IMG/VR virus record: IMGVR_UViG_3300015164_000036
Coordinates: 1-50,113 of that record
DNA: 50,113 nucleotides
Strand: one strand, 5' to 3'
Source of the DNA: a virus
The notes under the pieces were generated by a model. It was not told where the DNA came from. It saw only the letters and a list, made by a program, of their open reading frames with translations, and made no database searches. Every line of letters starts with the position of its first letter. Position 1 is the stretch's first letter. A program made the position numbers and the translations under genes. Positions 36,418 to 43,041 of the stretch are shown here, in pieces.

Positions 36418-36476
36418 ACACACACTATATCAGGTTTTTAACCGAAAGGCAACCGCAACGACAAGTCGTGACGCGA

Positions 36477-36983
36477 TCAACCAAGCCCCGCAAACACTAT
36501 CGCCCGCGCACCGTCCACATCCCGATGGTCGGCGAAGGCGAATTGCACCGCATGATCGCTGGCTCTCCGTGTTTTGTCGACTTCATCGCCGAATTTCGAT
36601 GTGACGTAGGCGCGCATCGCGGATATTAGCGCCGTCTGGCCAGCGATCCTGATGCTGTCCCATCCGTTATCCGTGCGAATCATCCCGATCCAGGGCGATC
36701 CTGGCGACCACCCGCCAGGCGCGTAGTTGTAGTCCAGTTCAATGCGCTCCCTCTCGATAATTGGTCCTCCGATAGCCCAATCTCTGCTGTAGCGCTTGAT
36801 ATTCGCGCTCCACTCGCCGTCCGGACACATCGTTACAGAACCCAGCGTCTCTTGACCAGGAATTGCGAGCGGATAGAGTATGTATCCGACGGTCGTCTGC
36901 GGCCAAGGTTTCCCGAACCGATAGCCCTCGCACATGGCCACCGCAGCATCTAGTTCCGCGCCTTCCAATTCGCAAACCTTCAT
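36477..36983 (-). CDS. DUF2591-like phage protein
   Basis: 168 residues from ATG 36983 with G-rich ribosome site; ORF extension to 37058 is rejected. MKVCELEGAELDAAVAMCEG, then YSRDWAIGGPIIERERIELDYN, then ISAMRAYVTSKFGDEV match the DUF2591 pattern. The tail after KFGDEV is longer than usual. Function unknown; typical of accessory phage genes. Confidence 0.75.
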   Translation of the reverse strand: MKVCELEGAELDAAVAMCEGYRFGKPWPQTTVGYILYPLAIPGQETLGSVTMCPDGEWSANIKRYSRDWAIGGPIIERERIELDYNYAPGGWSPGSPWIGMIRTDNGWDSIRIAGQTALISAMRAYVTSKFGDEVDKTRRASDHAVQFAFADHRDVDGARAIVFAGLG

Positions 36984-36984
36984 C

Positions 36985-37086
36985 TCATCCCCCAAAAGCC
37001 CAAGTCGCCACCCACAACACCGCCGCGCCCGCACAGCCGAGGACGAACGTGATGGCAACGGCGAGCTTAAATTGCAGGGGCTGCAT
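36985..37086 (-). CDS. Tiny membrane protein
   Basis: 33 residues, TGATG overlap with the upstream stop. LAVAITFVLGCAGAAVLWVATWAF is a single hydrophobic helix. Function unknown. Confidence 0.55.
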   Translation of the reverse strand: MQPLQFKLAVAITFVLGCAGAAVLWVATWAFGG

Positions 37087-37337
37087 CATCCTTCGATCCT
37101 CTTGAGTAGTTCTCGGGCGCGTGCGCGAAAGCGGCTGTCTACATCGTCCAGATCAACGTAGATGCGCAACGTCTCCACCAGCGCATCCGAGTAATTGACC
37201 GCGCGGACAAGCAGTGCCGCGTGATCGCGATCAGCCCAAACCACGTCATCGCCGGCTGCATCGATTATCAAGACCTCCTGCTCGTCGGCGTACATTGGCG
37301 AAATCGACCATGGGAGGTTTAATGGCTCGTCTGTCAT
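37086..37337 (-). CDS. Small phage-type protein
   Basis: 83 residues from ATG 37337; an upstream in-frame start at 37370 is possible. LPWSISPMYADEQEVLIIDAAGDDVVWADRDHAALLVRAVNYSDALVETL follows the layout of short phage proteins with the (H/D)AxLIVRAVN pattern. Function unknown. Confidence 0.6.
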   Translation of the reverse strand: MTDEPLNLPWSISPMYADEQEVLIIDAAGDDVVWADRDHAALLVRAVNYSDALVETLRIYVDLDDVDSRFRARARELLKRIEG

Positions 37338-37403
37338 AAACGTGTCTAAAATTGCCGGTTTTCTATACACGTCGCTGAAACGTATTTAGTTTTTGAACGT
37401 TTC

Positions 37404-37664
37404 CTACGCCTTCCGCCAGTCCCTGTATTCCAGCGTCCAATGCGCATTTTCCCCACGGTCGGTCCATTCCAGGTTGTTGGAGAAACGCACATATTCTCGC
37501 CACACCGCAATTTCCTCTCCGAGCCATAGCAAGGTTAGGCGATACTCGTTCCACTTGTAGTTGATGTGCGTCTCGCGGCCCTCAATGGTATCTCCAACCT
37601 GAATCCCCATTTCGCGGCATTGCGCGGCAGTCGAGAGACCTGCGCTCGGCTTTGGTAGCTTCAT
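37404..37664 (-). CDS. Conserved small phage protein
   Basis: 86 residues from ATG 37664. LSTAAQCREMGIQVGDTIEGRE and the ending WTLEYRDWRKA form a conserved pattern in phage early genes. The start overlaps the restored reading frame of the upstream gene (ATGA). Function unknown. Confidence 0.65.
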   Translation of the reverse strand: MKLPKPSAGLSTAAQCREMGIQVGDTIEGRETHINYKWNEYRLTLLWLGEEIAVWREYVRFSNNLEWTDRGENAHWTLEYRDWRKA

Positions 37665-37872
37665 GACCGCACCAGCCACCCATGCGGCCAATAAGAGATT
37701 TTATTCGACTTGCGCAATTTCTCAACCGACGGTCAATGACGATGTATGAAGTGTCCATTCCTTCGAGTGCATCGCACAGAGCTTTGAATGTTCTGCTACC
37801 AGCCTGTATATGCGCCAGGATCGCGGCGTCGAGGTCGGAGTCGTCTTTCCTTGTTCGTGCCATGCTGCTCAC
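37660..37872 (-). pseudogene. Winged-helix protein with a frameshift
   Basis: The N-terminal part (RKDDSDLDAAILAHIQAGSRTFKALCDALEG, then YIVIDRRL) is a winged-helix domain. In the current frame the end becomes an unrelated tail running to 37582. One base away the frame reads EKLRKSNKISYWPHGWLVRS and then a stop that overlaps the next start (ATGA at 37661-37664), as expected for the family. A one-base deletion near 37716-37727, or a sequencing error, explains this. Confidence 0.65.
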
Positions 37873-38129
37873 AGCTCCGGCATAGTAAGAATGTGCTCTT
37901 CGCCCATTTCGCGCAATTTGGCCTGATCGATTTCCGGTTCATTGACCATTTGCATCAAGGATTGCGCCTTCAGCATCCAGCGTGATCGCGTGACTATATG
38001 GTTCTTCAGTGCATCCAGCGCCTCTCCCGTGCTGATCTGGCGTTCATCGACCACTTGCCCAGTCGCAATATCGCCTACGAACTTGGCGAGCGCCATAGGA
38101 TCGTGCGGACGCTTTATTTGCGGTTTCAT
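37869..38129 (-). CDS. Conserved small phage protein
   Basis: 86 residues. MKPQIKRPHDPMALAKFVGDIATGQ is a start I recognise from phage proteins; helical remainder. ATGA-coupled upstream. Function unknown. Confidence 0.6.
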   Translation of the reverse strand: MKPQIKRPHDPMALAKFVGDIATGQVVDERQISTGEALDALKNHIVTRSRWMLKAQSLMQMVNEPEIDQAKLREMGEEHILTMPEL

Positions 38130-38452
38130 ACTGTCTCCTGTTTTGTCAGTTTTGGCTGTTTCCGCTTGGCTGCCTTAATTTCTTGCCCCAGCCGTTTAAT
38201 AGTGCGACCAATTTCCGCCAACTTTGCATCAACCTCCTCTTGTTGTGCTATCCGCTCTTTAGCTTCTGGTACGCAGTCGAGGCAGTAATAGAAAGCGTAG
38301 GAACCCCAGTACCCTCCGATGTAGTAATCACCGATGTTTATCGTGCGGTGGCCTCTCGCATTTCTTCCCCTATGGCCGCTGCACCAGTGCTCTTTGCGGG
38401 CGCGGTGAATAAGCTCGCCAGCAAAGTCGCCTGATTCGACTACTAGTGCCAT
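38126..38452 (-). CDS. Zinc-binding hypothetical protein
   Basis: 108 residues. An early His/Cys cluster (HRARKEHWCSGH, YYCLDC) suggests zinc binding, followed by a coiled coil (EVDAKLAEIGRTIKRLGQEIKAAKRK). ATGA-coupled. Function unknown. Confidence 0.6.
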   Translation of the reverse strand: MALVVESGDFAGELIHRARKEHWCSGHRGRNARGHRTINIGDYYIGGYWGSYAFYYCLDCVPEAKERIAQQEEVDAKLAEIGRTIKRLGQEIKAAKRKQPKLTKQETV

Positions 38453-38770
38453 TTACGCTGCCTCCTGTTCAGGCGCGATAGCCACTTCCTCGAATTTCGC
38501 CGGCTCCGCGATAATCGGTGTGACTTCCTCGTATACCAAAATATCATGCACTGCAATAATCATTTTTTGCCACTTTGCAACCGGCACGCGGTCTAACTCG
38601 TATTCGCTCAGGAGCGCAAGAATCGCTTTCTGGTTCCTTTCCAGATATTTCCGATCATTCTCCTTTTTCTGCTCGCGCAATGTTTTCAGCTTCGACTCGG
38701 CGGCGGCGATTTCGGCGTCTATGCTGGTGTCGAGTTTGGTGGTGCGTGTGCGCTTTTGTCCTTGTTTCAT
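38453..38770 (-). CDS. Coiled-coil hypothetical protein
   Basis: 105 residues. DTSIDAEIAAAESKLKTLREQKKENDRKYLERNQKAIL is a long charged coiled coil. No recognised domain. Same operon. Confidence 0.55.
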   Translation of the reverse strand: MKQGQKRTRTTKLDTSIDAEIAAAESKLKTLREQKKENDRKYLERNQKAILALLSEYELDRVPVAKWQKMIIAVHDILVYEEVTPIIAEPAKFEEVAIAPEQEAA

Positions 38771-38772
38771 TT

Positions 38773-39183
38773 CTACTCCGGTTGATTGTTTTCTGCAATT
38801 AGCGCCTGGATAGCCTGTTCTGCTTCTTCGGCAGTGTAGCTTATTCCCGCATTCTCCCTAATATTCTTGTACGCGGCTTTCCACTTCCGCCGAAATATCT
38901 TGCGTTTTGCGAGCCTGGCGACAATCTTTCCTTCGTCGCTGAATTGAATTGCCGCGATGATCTCGTTGTGGATGCAATTGCGCACAGATAGGAGAAAGGT
39001 ACTCGACGCCGCTGTGACTGCATCAGGGTACATAACCTCAATGTACGCGGCTACTTCCTTTCCGATGTCCATCGCCATTTCACGGATTAACGCCTTCGCG
39101 GTCGAATTGCGATCCGTGGATTCAGGCGGCACCGCGCCAATGGTAGGTACTGCGTCTTTGGGTGCTAGTGCGGTGCTGGTCAT
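38773..39183 (-). CDS. Hypothetical protein
   Basis: 136 residues, helical, with a basic region (RLAKRKIFRRKWKAAYKNIRENAG). ATGA-coupled with its upstream neighbour. No recognised family. Confidence 0.55.
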   Translation of the reverse strand: MTSTALAPKDAVPTIGAVPPESTDRNSTAKALIREMAMDIGKEVAAYIEVMYPDAVTAASSTFLLSVRNCIHNEIIAAIQFSDEGKIVARLAKRKIFRRKWKAAYKNIRENAGISYTAEEAEQAIQALIAENNQPE

Positions 39184-39626
39184 TTCTGCTCCTGTGTTTC
39201 AGACGCGCAAAGCGCCAATTTCTCTTTAGCAACGGCGAGCTTCATTTCCAGTTCTACTACAAATTCCTGCAATCGTTCGAAGCTCCAACCGCTATAGTCA
39301 CGCATTGACACGCCTACTGCCGCGATTGCCTTTGCTGCTTCTTGCAGATTCTTCTCCTTCTCGACATTTCGCTGGAGTTCTTCGACGTTAAGATGAATTG
39401 TGTCTCGGTTATATTTACTGCCCAACGACCCTATTTCGTCGCCGTTCTTATCAAAGCGCCTGATGGTGCTGTTTTCAGTATGACGCACAGCGATCTGACC
39501 AGAAGGCGTTATCCGATAAATTTTGTAGAGAAAGTTATATTGCACCGTCCCCCATCCTGAGTAACTACTTCTGATGGCTACCGGCTGCCCAATCTTAATT
39601 TCCGCCACTGCGGTCTCTAATGTCAT
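39180..39626 (-). CDS. Hypothetical beta-barrel/coiled-coil protein
   Basis: 148 residues. The first half is beta-rich (KIGQPVAIRSSYSGWGTVQYN, QIAVRHT); the second is a helix with heptads. ATGA-coupled. Function unknown. Confidence 0.55.
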   Translation of the reverse strand: MTLETAVAEIKIGQPVAIRSSYSGWGTVQYNFLYKIYRITPSGQIAVRHTENSTIRRFDKNGDEIGSLGSKYNRDTIHLNVEELQRNVEKEKNLQEAAKAIAAVGVSMRDYSGWSFERLQEFVVELEMKLAVAKEKLALCASETQEQK

Positions 39627-39823
39627 TTCCGCTCCTCTGCGTCATTCTGCCTAATTGGCCGATCCGGCAATCCGTCAAGAAAGTGCCGCAGCCACGGTGC
39701 CCCGCCGTGTGCCAGCGCCTTGTCCCGCTGCGCTTGAGTTAGTCGGACATGCCATGCTAAAAGGCGCTCGCCAGGATATAGTTGTTTGCGGCCTTGCGAG
39801 CGGTCTGAGTGTGGACGTGTCAT
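39623..39823 (-). CDS. Small hypothetical protein
   Basis: 66 residues, basic. GERLLAWHVRLTQAQRDKALAHGGAPWLRHFLDG resembles a short repressor-like helix pair. ATGA-coupled on both sides. Confidence 0.55.
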   Translation of the reverse strand: MTRPHSDRSQGRKQLYPGERLLAWHVRLTQAQRDKALAHGGAPWLRHFLDGLPDRPIRQNDAEERK

Positions 39824-40182
39824 AGATTAAGAATCTCCGATGCTTTAGCTATCGCTTCCAAGCTAATGCCTCTCGGCGCTGCGTAGCTATTTCTTACATT
39901 TACTTGAAATGCATCCCACGCAAGGAGAAGCGCGAGTTCTGCTTCTCTCGCTTCTTTGCTCACGTAACACTTTCCGGGAGATGAGTATTCGCCACCATCT
40001 ACGACCAGAGTTTCAGAATCAGCGCGGAGGTGGTTGTGGAGATACAACCACTTCCTGCCCATCTTGATAATCTCTACTGCGTATGGTCGTCTCCACTGAT
40101 CGGTACGCCCGTCAGATGTGAGAAGTGCTCGAGCTGGCACGTACCAAAGTTTTTGCCCGATCTGGTAGTTCTCAATTGCCAC
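39820..40182 (-). CDS. Small barrel-type phage protein
   Basis: 120 residues. YQIGQKLWYVPARA, then RPYAVEIIKMGRKWLYL fits a small beta-barrel seen in phage accessory genes. Function unknown. Confidence 0.55.
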   Translation of the reverse strand: MAIENYQIGQKLWYVPARALLTSDGRTDQWRRPYAVEIIKMGRKWLYLHNHLRADSETLVVDGGEYSSPGKCYVSKEAREAELALLLAWDAFQVNVRNSYAAPRGISLEAIAKASEILNL

Positions 40183-40387
40183 GTTCTTCTCCTATCAGCC
40201 GATAGAATATCGAGGACTGCGGCGACAACGGCCACCGGCCACAGCCCTCATCCTGGAATTGTCGTTCATCTCCTTTCCGCGCCACAAGACCGTCTAGCGT
40301 CGCAAGTCGTTCATTGACATCATTGGCACTTTGCCACTCGTGCGTGAGTTTCGCTTTCGCGCGTTCATGGGCTTTGGTGAGTTTCAT
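40172..40387 (-). CDS. Small hypothetical protein
   Basis: 71 residues from ATG 40387, with a GGAAGG ribosome site; upstream in-frame extension rejected. Helical and basic. TAATG-coupled to the gene before. Confidence 0.5.
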   Translation of the reverse strand: MKLTKAHERAKAKLTHEWQSANDVNERLATLDGLVARKGDERQFQDEGCGRWPLSPQSSIFYRLIGEERGN

Positions 40388-40635
40388 TACGGTTCCTTCC
40401 TTTGCCGAATATTGGCATCGCTCAGATTTCGCTTGTCGAAGGAATTTATGCACCACCCGGCTTTGTCGCATCTTTGGTAAAACCGCCGTCCGCCAGAATT
40501 GACGACAGAGATCGGCCCGACTGTTTCCGTGCGCGATACCGTCCGCGCCTGTTTCATCATTCCGGCTGAAATGCCGATTGCAGTTCCAATGAGTACAGAG
40601 ACTAGAACTGAGAGAGTGAACGTTGTGGGTTTCAT
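40387..40635 (-). CDS. Small membrane-anchored or exported protein
   Basis: 82 residues from ATG 40635. The N-terminal hydrophobic helix FTLSVLVSVLIGTAIGISAG is followed by a polar domain with two cysteines (RCDKAGWC). It may be an inner-membrane anchored periplasmic protein. Confidence 0.55.
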   Translation of the reverse strand: MKPTTFTLSVLVSVLIGTAIGISAGMMKQARTVSRTETVGPISVVNSGGRRFYQRCDKAGWCINSFDKRNLSDANIRQRKEP

Positions 40636-40675
40636 GCTGATTCCGGTTGATTGCTGACAGTTGATAGTGCCCACT

Positions 40676-40914
40676 AAATCAACTTGGATGTCAAGTGCTG
40701 GATGAACCTGTCGCTTGCTTGTGCAGCACAAGCGATTCGAGCGCTTTGACCCGCCGTTCCAAGTTGTGTGCACGCCACGAACTGACTAAGTTTCCTAACG
40801 CCAGCAATGCGAGTCCAAGATACATCCAGCCTATTGACATTTAGATTCTCTCCCAAAGTGAAGTTAACCAACAAACGTATTGTCGCACGAAATCAACTTG
40901 AAGTCAAATGCTGG
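40676..40914 (-). promoter_or_regulatory. Duplicated promoter of the small-gene operon
   Basis: AAATCAACTTGRWGTCAARTGCTGG occurs at 40676-40701 and 40890-40914. On the minus strand each gives a -35 (TTGACA or TTGACT). The second has GACAAT 17 bp downstream as a good -10; the first has a weaker -10. The first copy lies between the two small membrane genes, so the second promoter would drive the whole operon and the first its remainder. Confidence 0.55.
40691..40840 (-). CDS. Small membrane/coiled-coil protein
   Basis: 49 residues from ATG 40840 with GGGAGAG upstream. A hydrophobic N-terminus (WMYLGLALLALGNLVSSW) and a short coiled coil (LERRVKALESLVLHKQ). Function unknown. Confidence 0.55.
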   Translation of the reverse strand: MSIGWMYLGLALLALGNLVSSWRAHNLERRVKALESLVLHKQATGSSST

Positions 40915-41460
40915 CTACAGCGGGCAGAATGGGTGAACCTTGCGCTTCTCTTCCAGGTAGGCTTGATGCGCGGCTTCCGGTGTGTCGAAGGAGCCTATCG
41001 CATACTGTTTTCCATTGATTCCAATGTAAGCACACCATGTCCGGCTTTTTTTAATCCACGCCACTCCAAGCAATCCAGCCGCGCTCCGGCGTTGCGCCTT
41101 TGTCTGATTCTGCGCGTTTTCGCTAACCGTAGATTCTCGAAGATTCGCGATCCTGTTATTTGCCTTGTCGCCATCGATATGATCTATTTGGTTTTCAGGC
41201 CATTTTCCTGTCGTCCAGAACCATGCGACTCTATGAGCTGAATACCGTATTCCATCTAACTTAAGGTAGATATACCCCGCCTTATTAGGCGATCCTGCGA
41301 TACGCCCTCCTTGTACGCCACACCGCGTAATAGTCCACCTAAATAAGCCCGTAGTTGGCTCAAATATCACAATCTCTAGCAAGCGCTTGATCTCAATCAA
41401 TTGGTTCGCTGTACGTGTCGCAGGATGCCTGTGCTTGGTGGATGCTTCCATATTTGTCAA
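40915..41460 (-). CDS. HNH-AP2 homing endonuclease
   Basis: 181 residues. The HNH domain includes HRVAWFWTTGKWPENQIDHIDGDKANNRIANLR; a C-terminal AP2 domain reads GVAWIKKSRTWCAYIGINGKQYAIGSFDTPEAAHQAY. This HNH plus AP2 architecture is the classical free-standing homing nuclease of phages. It borders the oriT region and probably spreads by gene conversion. Confidence 0.9.
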   Translation of the reverse strand: MTNMEASTKHRHPATRTANQLIEIKRLLEIVIFEPTTGLFRWTITRCGVQGGRIAGSPNKAGYIYLKLDGIRYSAHRVAWFWTTGKWPENQIDHIDGDKANNRIANLRESTVSENAQNQTKAQRRSAAGLLGVAWIKKSRTWCAYIGINGKQYAIGSFDTPEAAHQAYLEEKRKVHPFCPL

Positions 41461-41808
41461 AGTTCTCTGTGTTCAATTGCTACGCTCGCCCGGCTTCGCC
41501 GACCGAGAAAATGTGAGACTCCAAAGCCTTAAAAGCAGTGCTGTGCGATGCTGAAAGCAGCGCCTAAAAGTCCTTAATGCCAAAGCCAAAATAGGGTTAC
41601 GCGATACGCACGTAGGACGTGCAAACCCCACAACCGTAGCCTAACTCGTTGATTCTGCTCCTCTTTATTACTGCTTGACAAGATGCCAGCCAAAACACTG
41701 CCAAAAGCAGTAGAACAAGGCATATACACTGGCGTGGTGCGGTGCTGTACTTGGCATATAATTCCTGTAGTATACTGCTACTACGGTAATTAAACGAGGA
41801 CTCTCCAC
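41461..41808. other. Non-coding transfer-origin region
   Basis: About 350 bases without a gene between the divergent HNH-AP2 gene and the mobilization operon. It holds the oriT candidate and two -10-like boxes (TATAAT at 41758-41763, TATACT at 41772-41777) for the downstream operon. No other structure is clear to me. Confidence 0.6.
41586..41622 (-). other. oriT: Predicted oriT, R388-like
   Basis: On the minus strand a hairpin GCACGT-CCT-ACGTGC (41608-41622) is followed by GTATCGCGTAACCC. R388 oriT has the same layout: an inverted repeat of the GCACC/GGTGC type, then GTATTGTCT, the nic, then ATAGCCC. By alignment, nicking would fall at T-A between 41599 and 41598. The strand that enters first would then lead away from the trw-like genes, as expected. 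Confidence 0.6.
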
Positions 41809-42099
41809 ATGAAACGCGGCCAATACAAGATCATCGCCGTCGATGGCACAGAGACCATCATCAATAAACGGCCTACTACCGCTGCTATCCGCCTCGCCAT
41901 CGGTGCAGACGGTCTCGATACCGTAACTCTCAGCCACTCTCCGCCGATCCTCGTAATGTTCGTGGACGACACCGGAGCCATCAACGGCAAAGCTGCTAAT
42001 GCGACTGCGACGGCGCTCTACTTGGAACTATGCAGCCCCGGCACGACGCACCAAATTTGCGGCGACGTGGCAATTGTCAACGACGCGGATTTTTCATAA
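41809..42099 (+). CDS. DUF3846-like small protein
   Basis: 96 residues from ATG 41809. The ending LYLELCSPGTTHQICGDVAIVNDADF resembles the conserved end of small plasmid and phage proteins such as DUF3846. It is first in the mobilization operon. Function unknown. Confidence 0.55.
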   Translation: MKRGQYKIIAVDGTETIINKRPTTAAIRLAIGADGLDTVTLSHSPPILVMFVDDTGAINGKAANATATALYLELCSPGTTHQICGDVAIVNDADFS

Positions 42100-42435
42100 A
42101 TGGCGTTAAGCGATCCCATTCCAGTCCGGCTTTCACACGAACGCCGCGCTGCATACGAAGCCGAAGCCGCAGAGCGCGAAATGCCGCTTGGTCAGTTTTT
42201 GCGCGAACGCCTCGACGCCGCTGATCGGATTCAGGATGAACTGGCTGCTATCCGCCATGCGCTTGTAGCATTCATGGAACGCGAACCAAGCACGATAAGC
42301 GCGGCTCCGTCTGCGGACGCCGGGATGCTTTTAGAGATTCTGCTGCTTACGCGGCAACGCGCGAAACCGGAGGAACTGAGAATGTGGCAGGCTGAGGTTG
42401 CACGGAATGGTTTGAAGGTCTGGGAGGGAAAATGA
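42100..42435 (+). CDS. TrwA-like ribbon-helix-helix mobilization accessory
   Basis: 111 residues from ATG 42100. DPIPVRLSHERRAAYEAEAAEREMPLGQFLRERL is a typical RHH N-terminus. Position between the oriT and the coupling protein and relaxase genes matches trwA in R388, which binds oriT and represses the operon. The C-terminal half probably oligomerises. Confidence 0.75.
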   Translation: MALSDPIPVRLSHERRAAYEAEAAEREMPLGQFLRERLDAADRIQDELAAIRHALVAFMEREPSTISAAPSADAGMLLEILLLTRQRAKPEELRMWQAEVARNGLKVWEGK

Positions 42436-42788
42436 CCGATAAGCCAATACGTGTTCAGTTAAGCAGAAAGAAAGGATGGCGTTTGCCGCCAAATACAGTC
42501 AAGGTTGATCGAACCACGAGTTTTGGTAATCCTTACCGCATCGGTGAGCCAGTAGATGCGAAAGTCGCGGAGCGATGGGGATTTAAACTTCGATTCCATG
42601 ATCGTCAAGCCATCGACACGGCGCACGCAGTAGAACTATTCTCGCGCTTATTCGTCTTTACGCGGGATGATGCTCAGTCGTATGTAGTACGCAACATGCT
42701 TCGCGGCAAAAATTTGGCCTGCTGGTGCGCGCTCGATGCCCCGTGTCATGCCGATGTTCTTCTGGAAATAGCGAACGATGAATCCTGA
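42432..42788 (+). CDS. DUF4326 protein
   Basis: 118 residues, ATGA-coupled. TVKVDRTTSFGNPYRIGE and LRGKNLACWCALDAPCHADVLLEIAN match the DUF4326 family (a short fold with CWC...CHAD). Its function is unknown. Its presence in a mobilization operon is unusual. Confidence 0.85.
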   Translation: MTDKPIRVQLSRKKGWRLPPNTVKVDRTTSFGNPYRIGEPVDAKVAERWGFKLRFHDRQAIDTAHAVELFSRLFVFTRDDAQSYVVRNMLRGKNLACWCALDAPCHADVLLEIANDES

Positions 42789-43041
42789 CGACCGTCTCCG
42801 CCTAAGCGCCGCGCTAGAAAGTGAACTAGAACTTTTGCCTAAAAAGTTACTGCTTGAGCTTTCCGCCAAAGCGCTAGGCCCATTCTCGATAAAAATGCGC
42901 GCAGAACGCAATAAGTTTCGTGGGCTATACGAGCAAACAAAACAAAATTTAGATAAGGCTAAATCCGATCTTGAGAACGCGCGAAACGGATGTCGCAAAT
43001 TAAAGGAGCAGTTGAATGCGACCAAGGACGCGCAACCTTGA
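42778..43041 (+). CDS. Small coiled-coil protein before the coupling protein
   Basis: 87 residues. It begins NPDDRLRLSAAL, almost the same as the start of the next gene (NPDDRLRLSAGL). The second half is a charged coiled coil. It could be an accessory subunit made from a duplicated N-terminal segment. Confidence 0.6.
   Translation: MNPDDRLRLSAALESELELLPKKLLLELSAKALGPFSIKMRAERNKFRGLYEQTKQNLDKAKSDLENARNGCRKLKEQLNATKDAQP

Larger units (their letters stand above)
35217..36443 (-). mobile_element. IS605-type tnpB element at the origin
   Basis: The element comprises a 43-residue RHH gene and tnpB. Its right end contains the hairpin CCCAG...CTGGG and the segment GGATGTCAATT (minus strand), typical of the omegaRNA 3' end. 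The left end may lie at or near the hairpin GGTTTTTAACC (36433-36443). Without tnpA it would need transposase from another copy. Confidence 0.65.
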
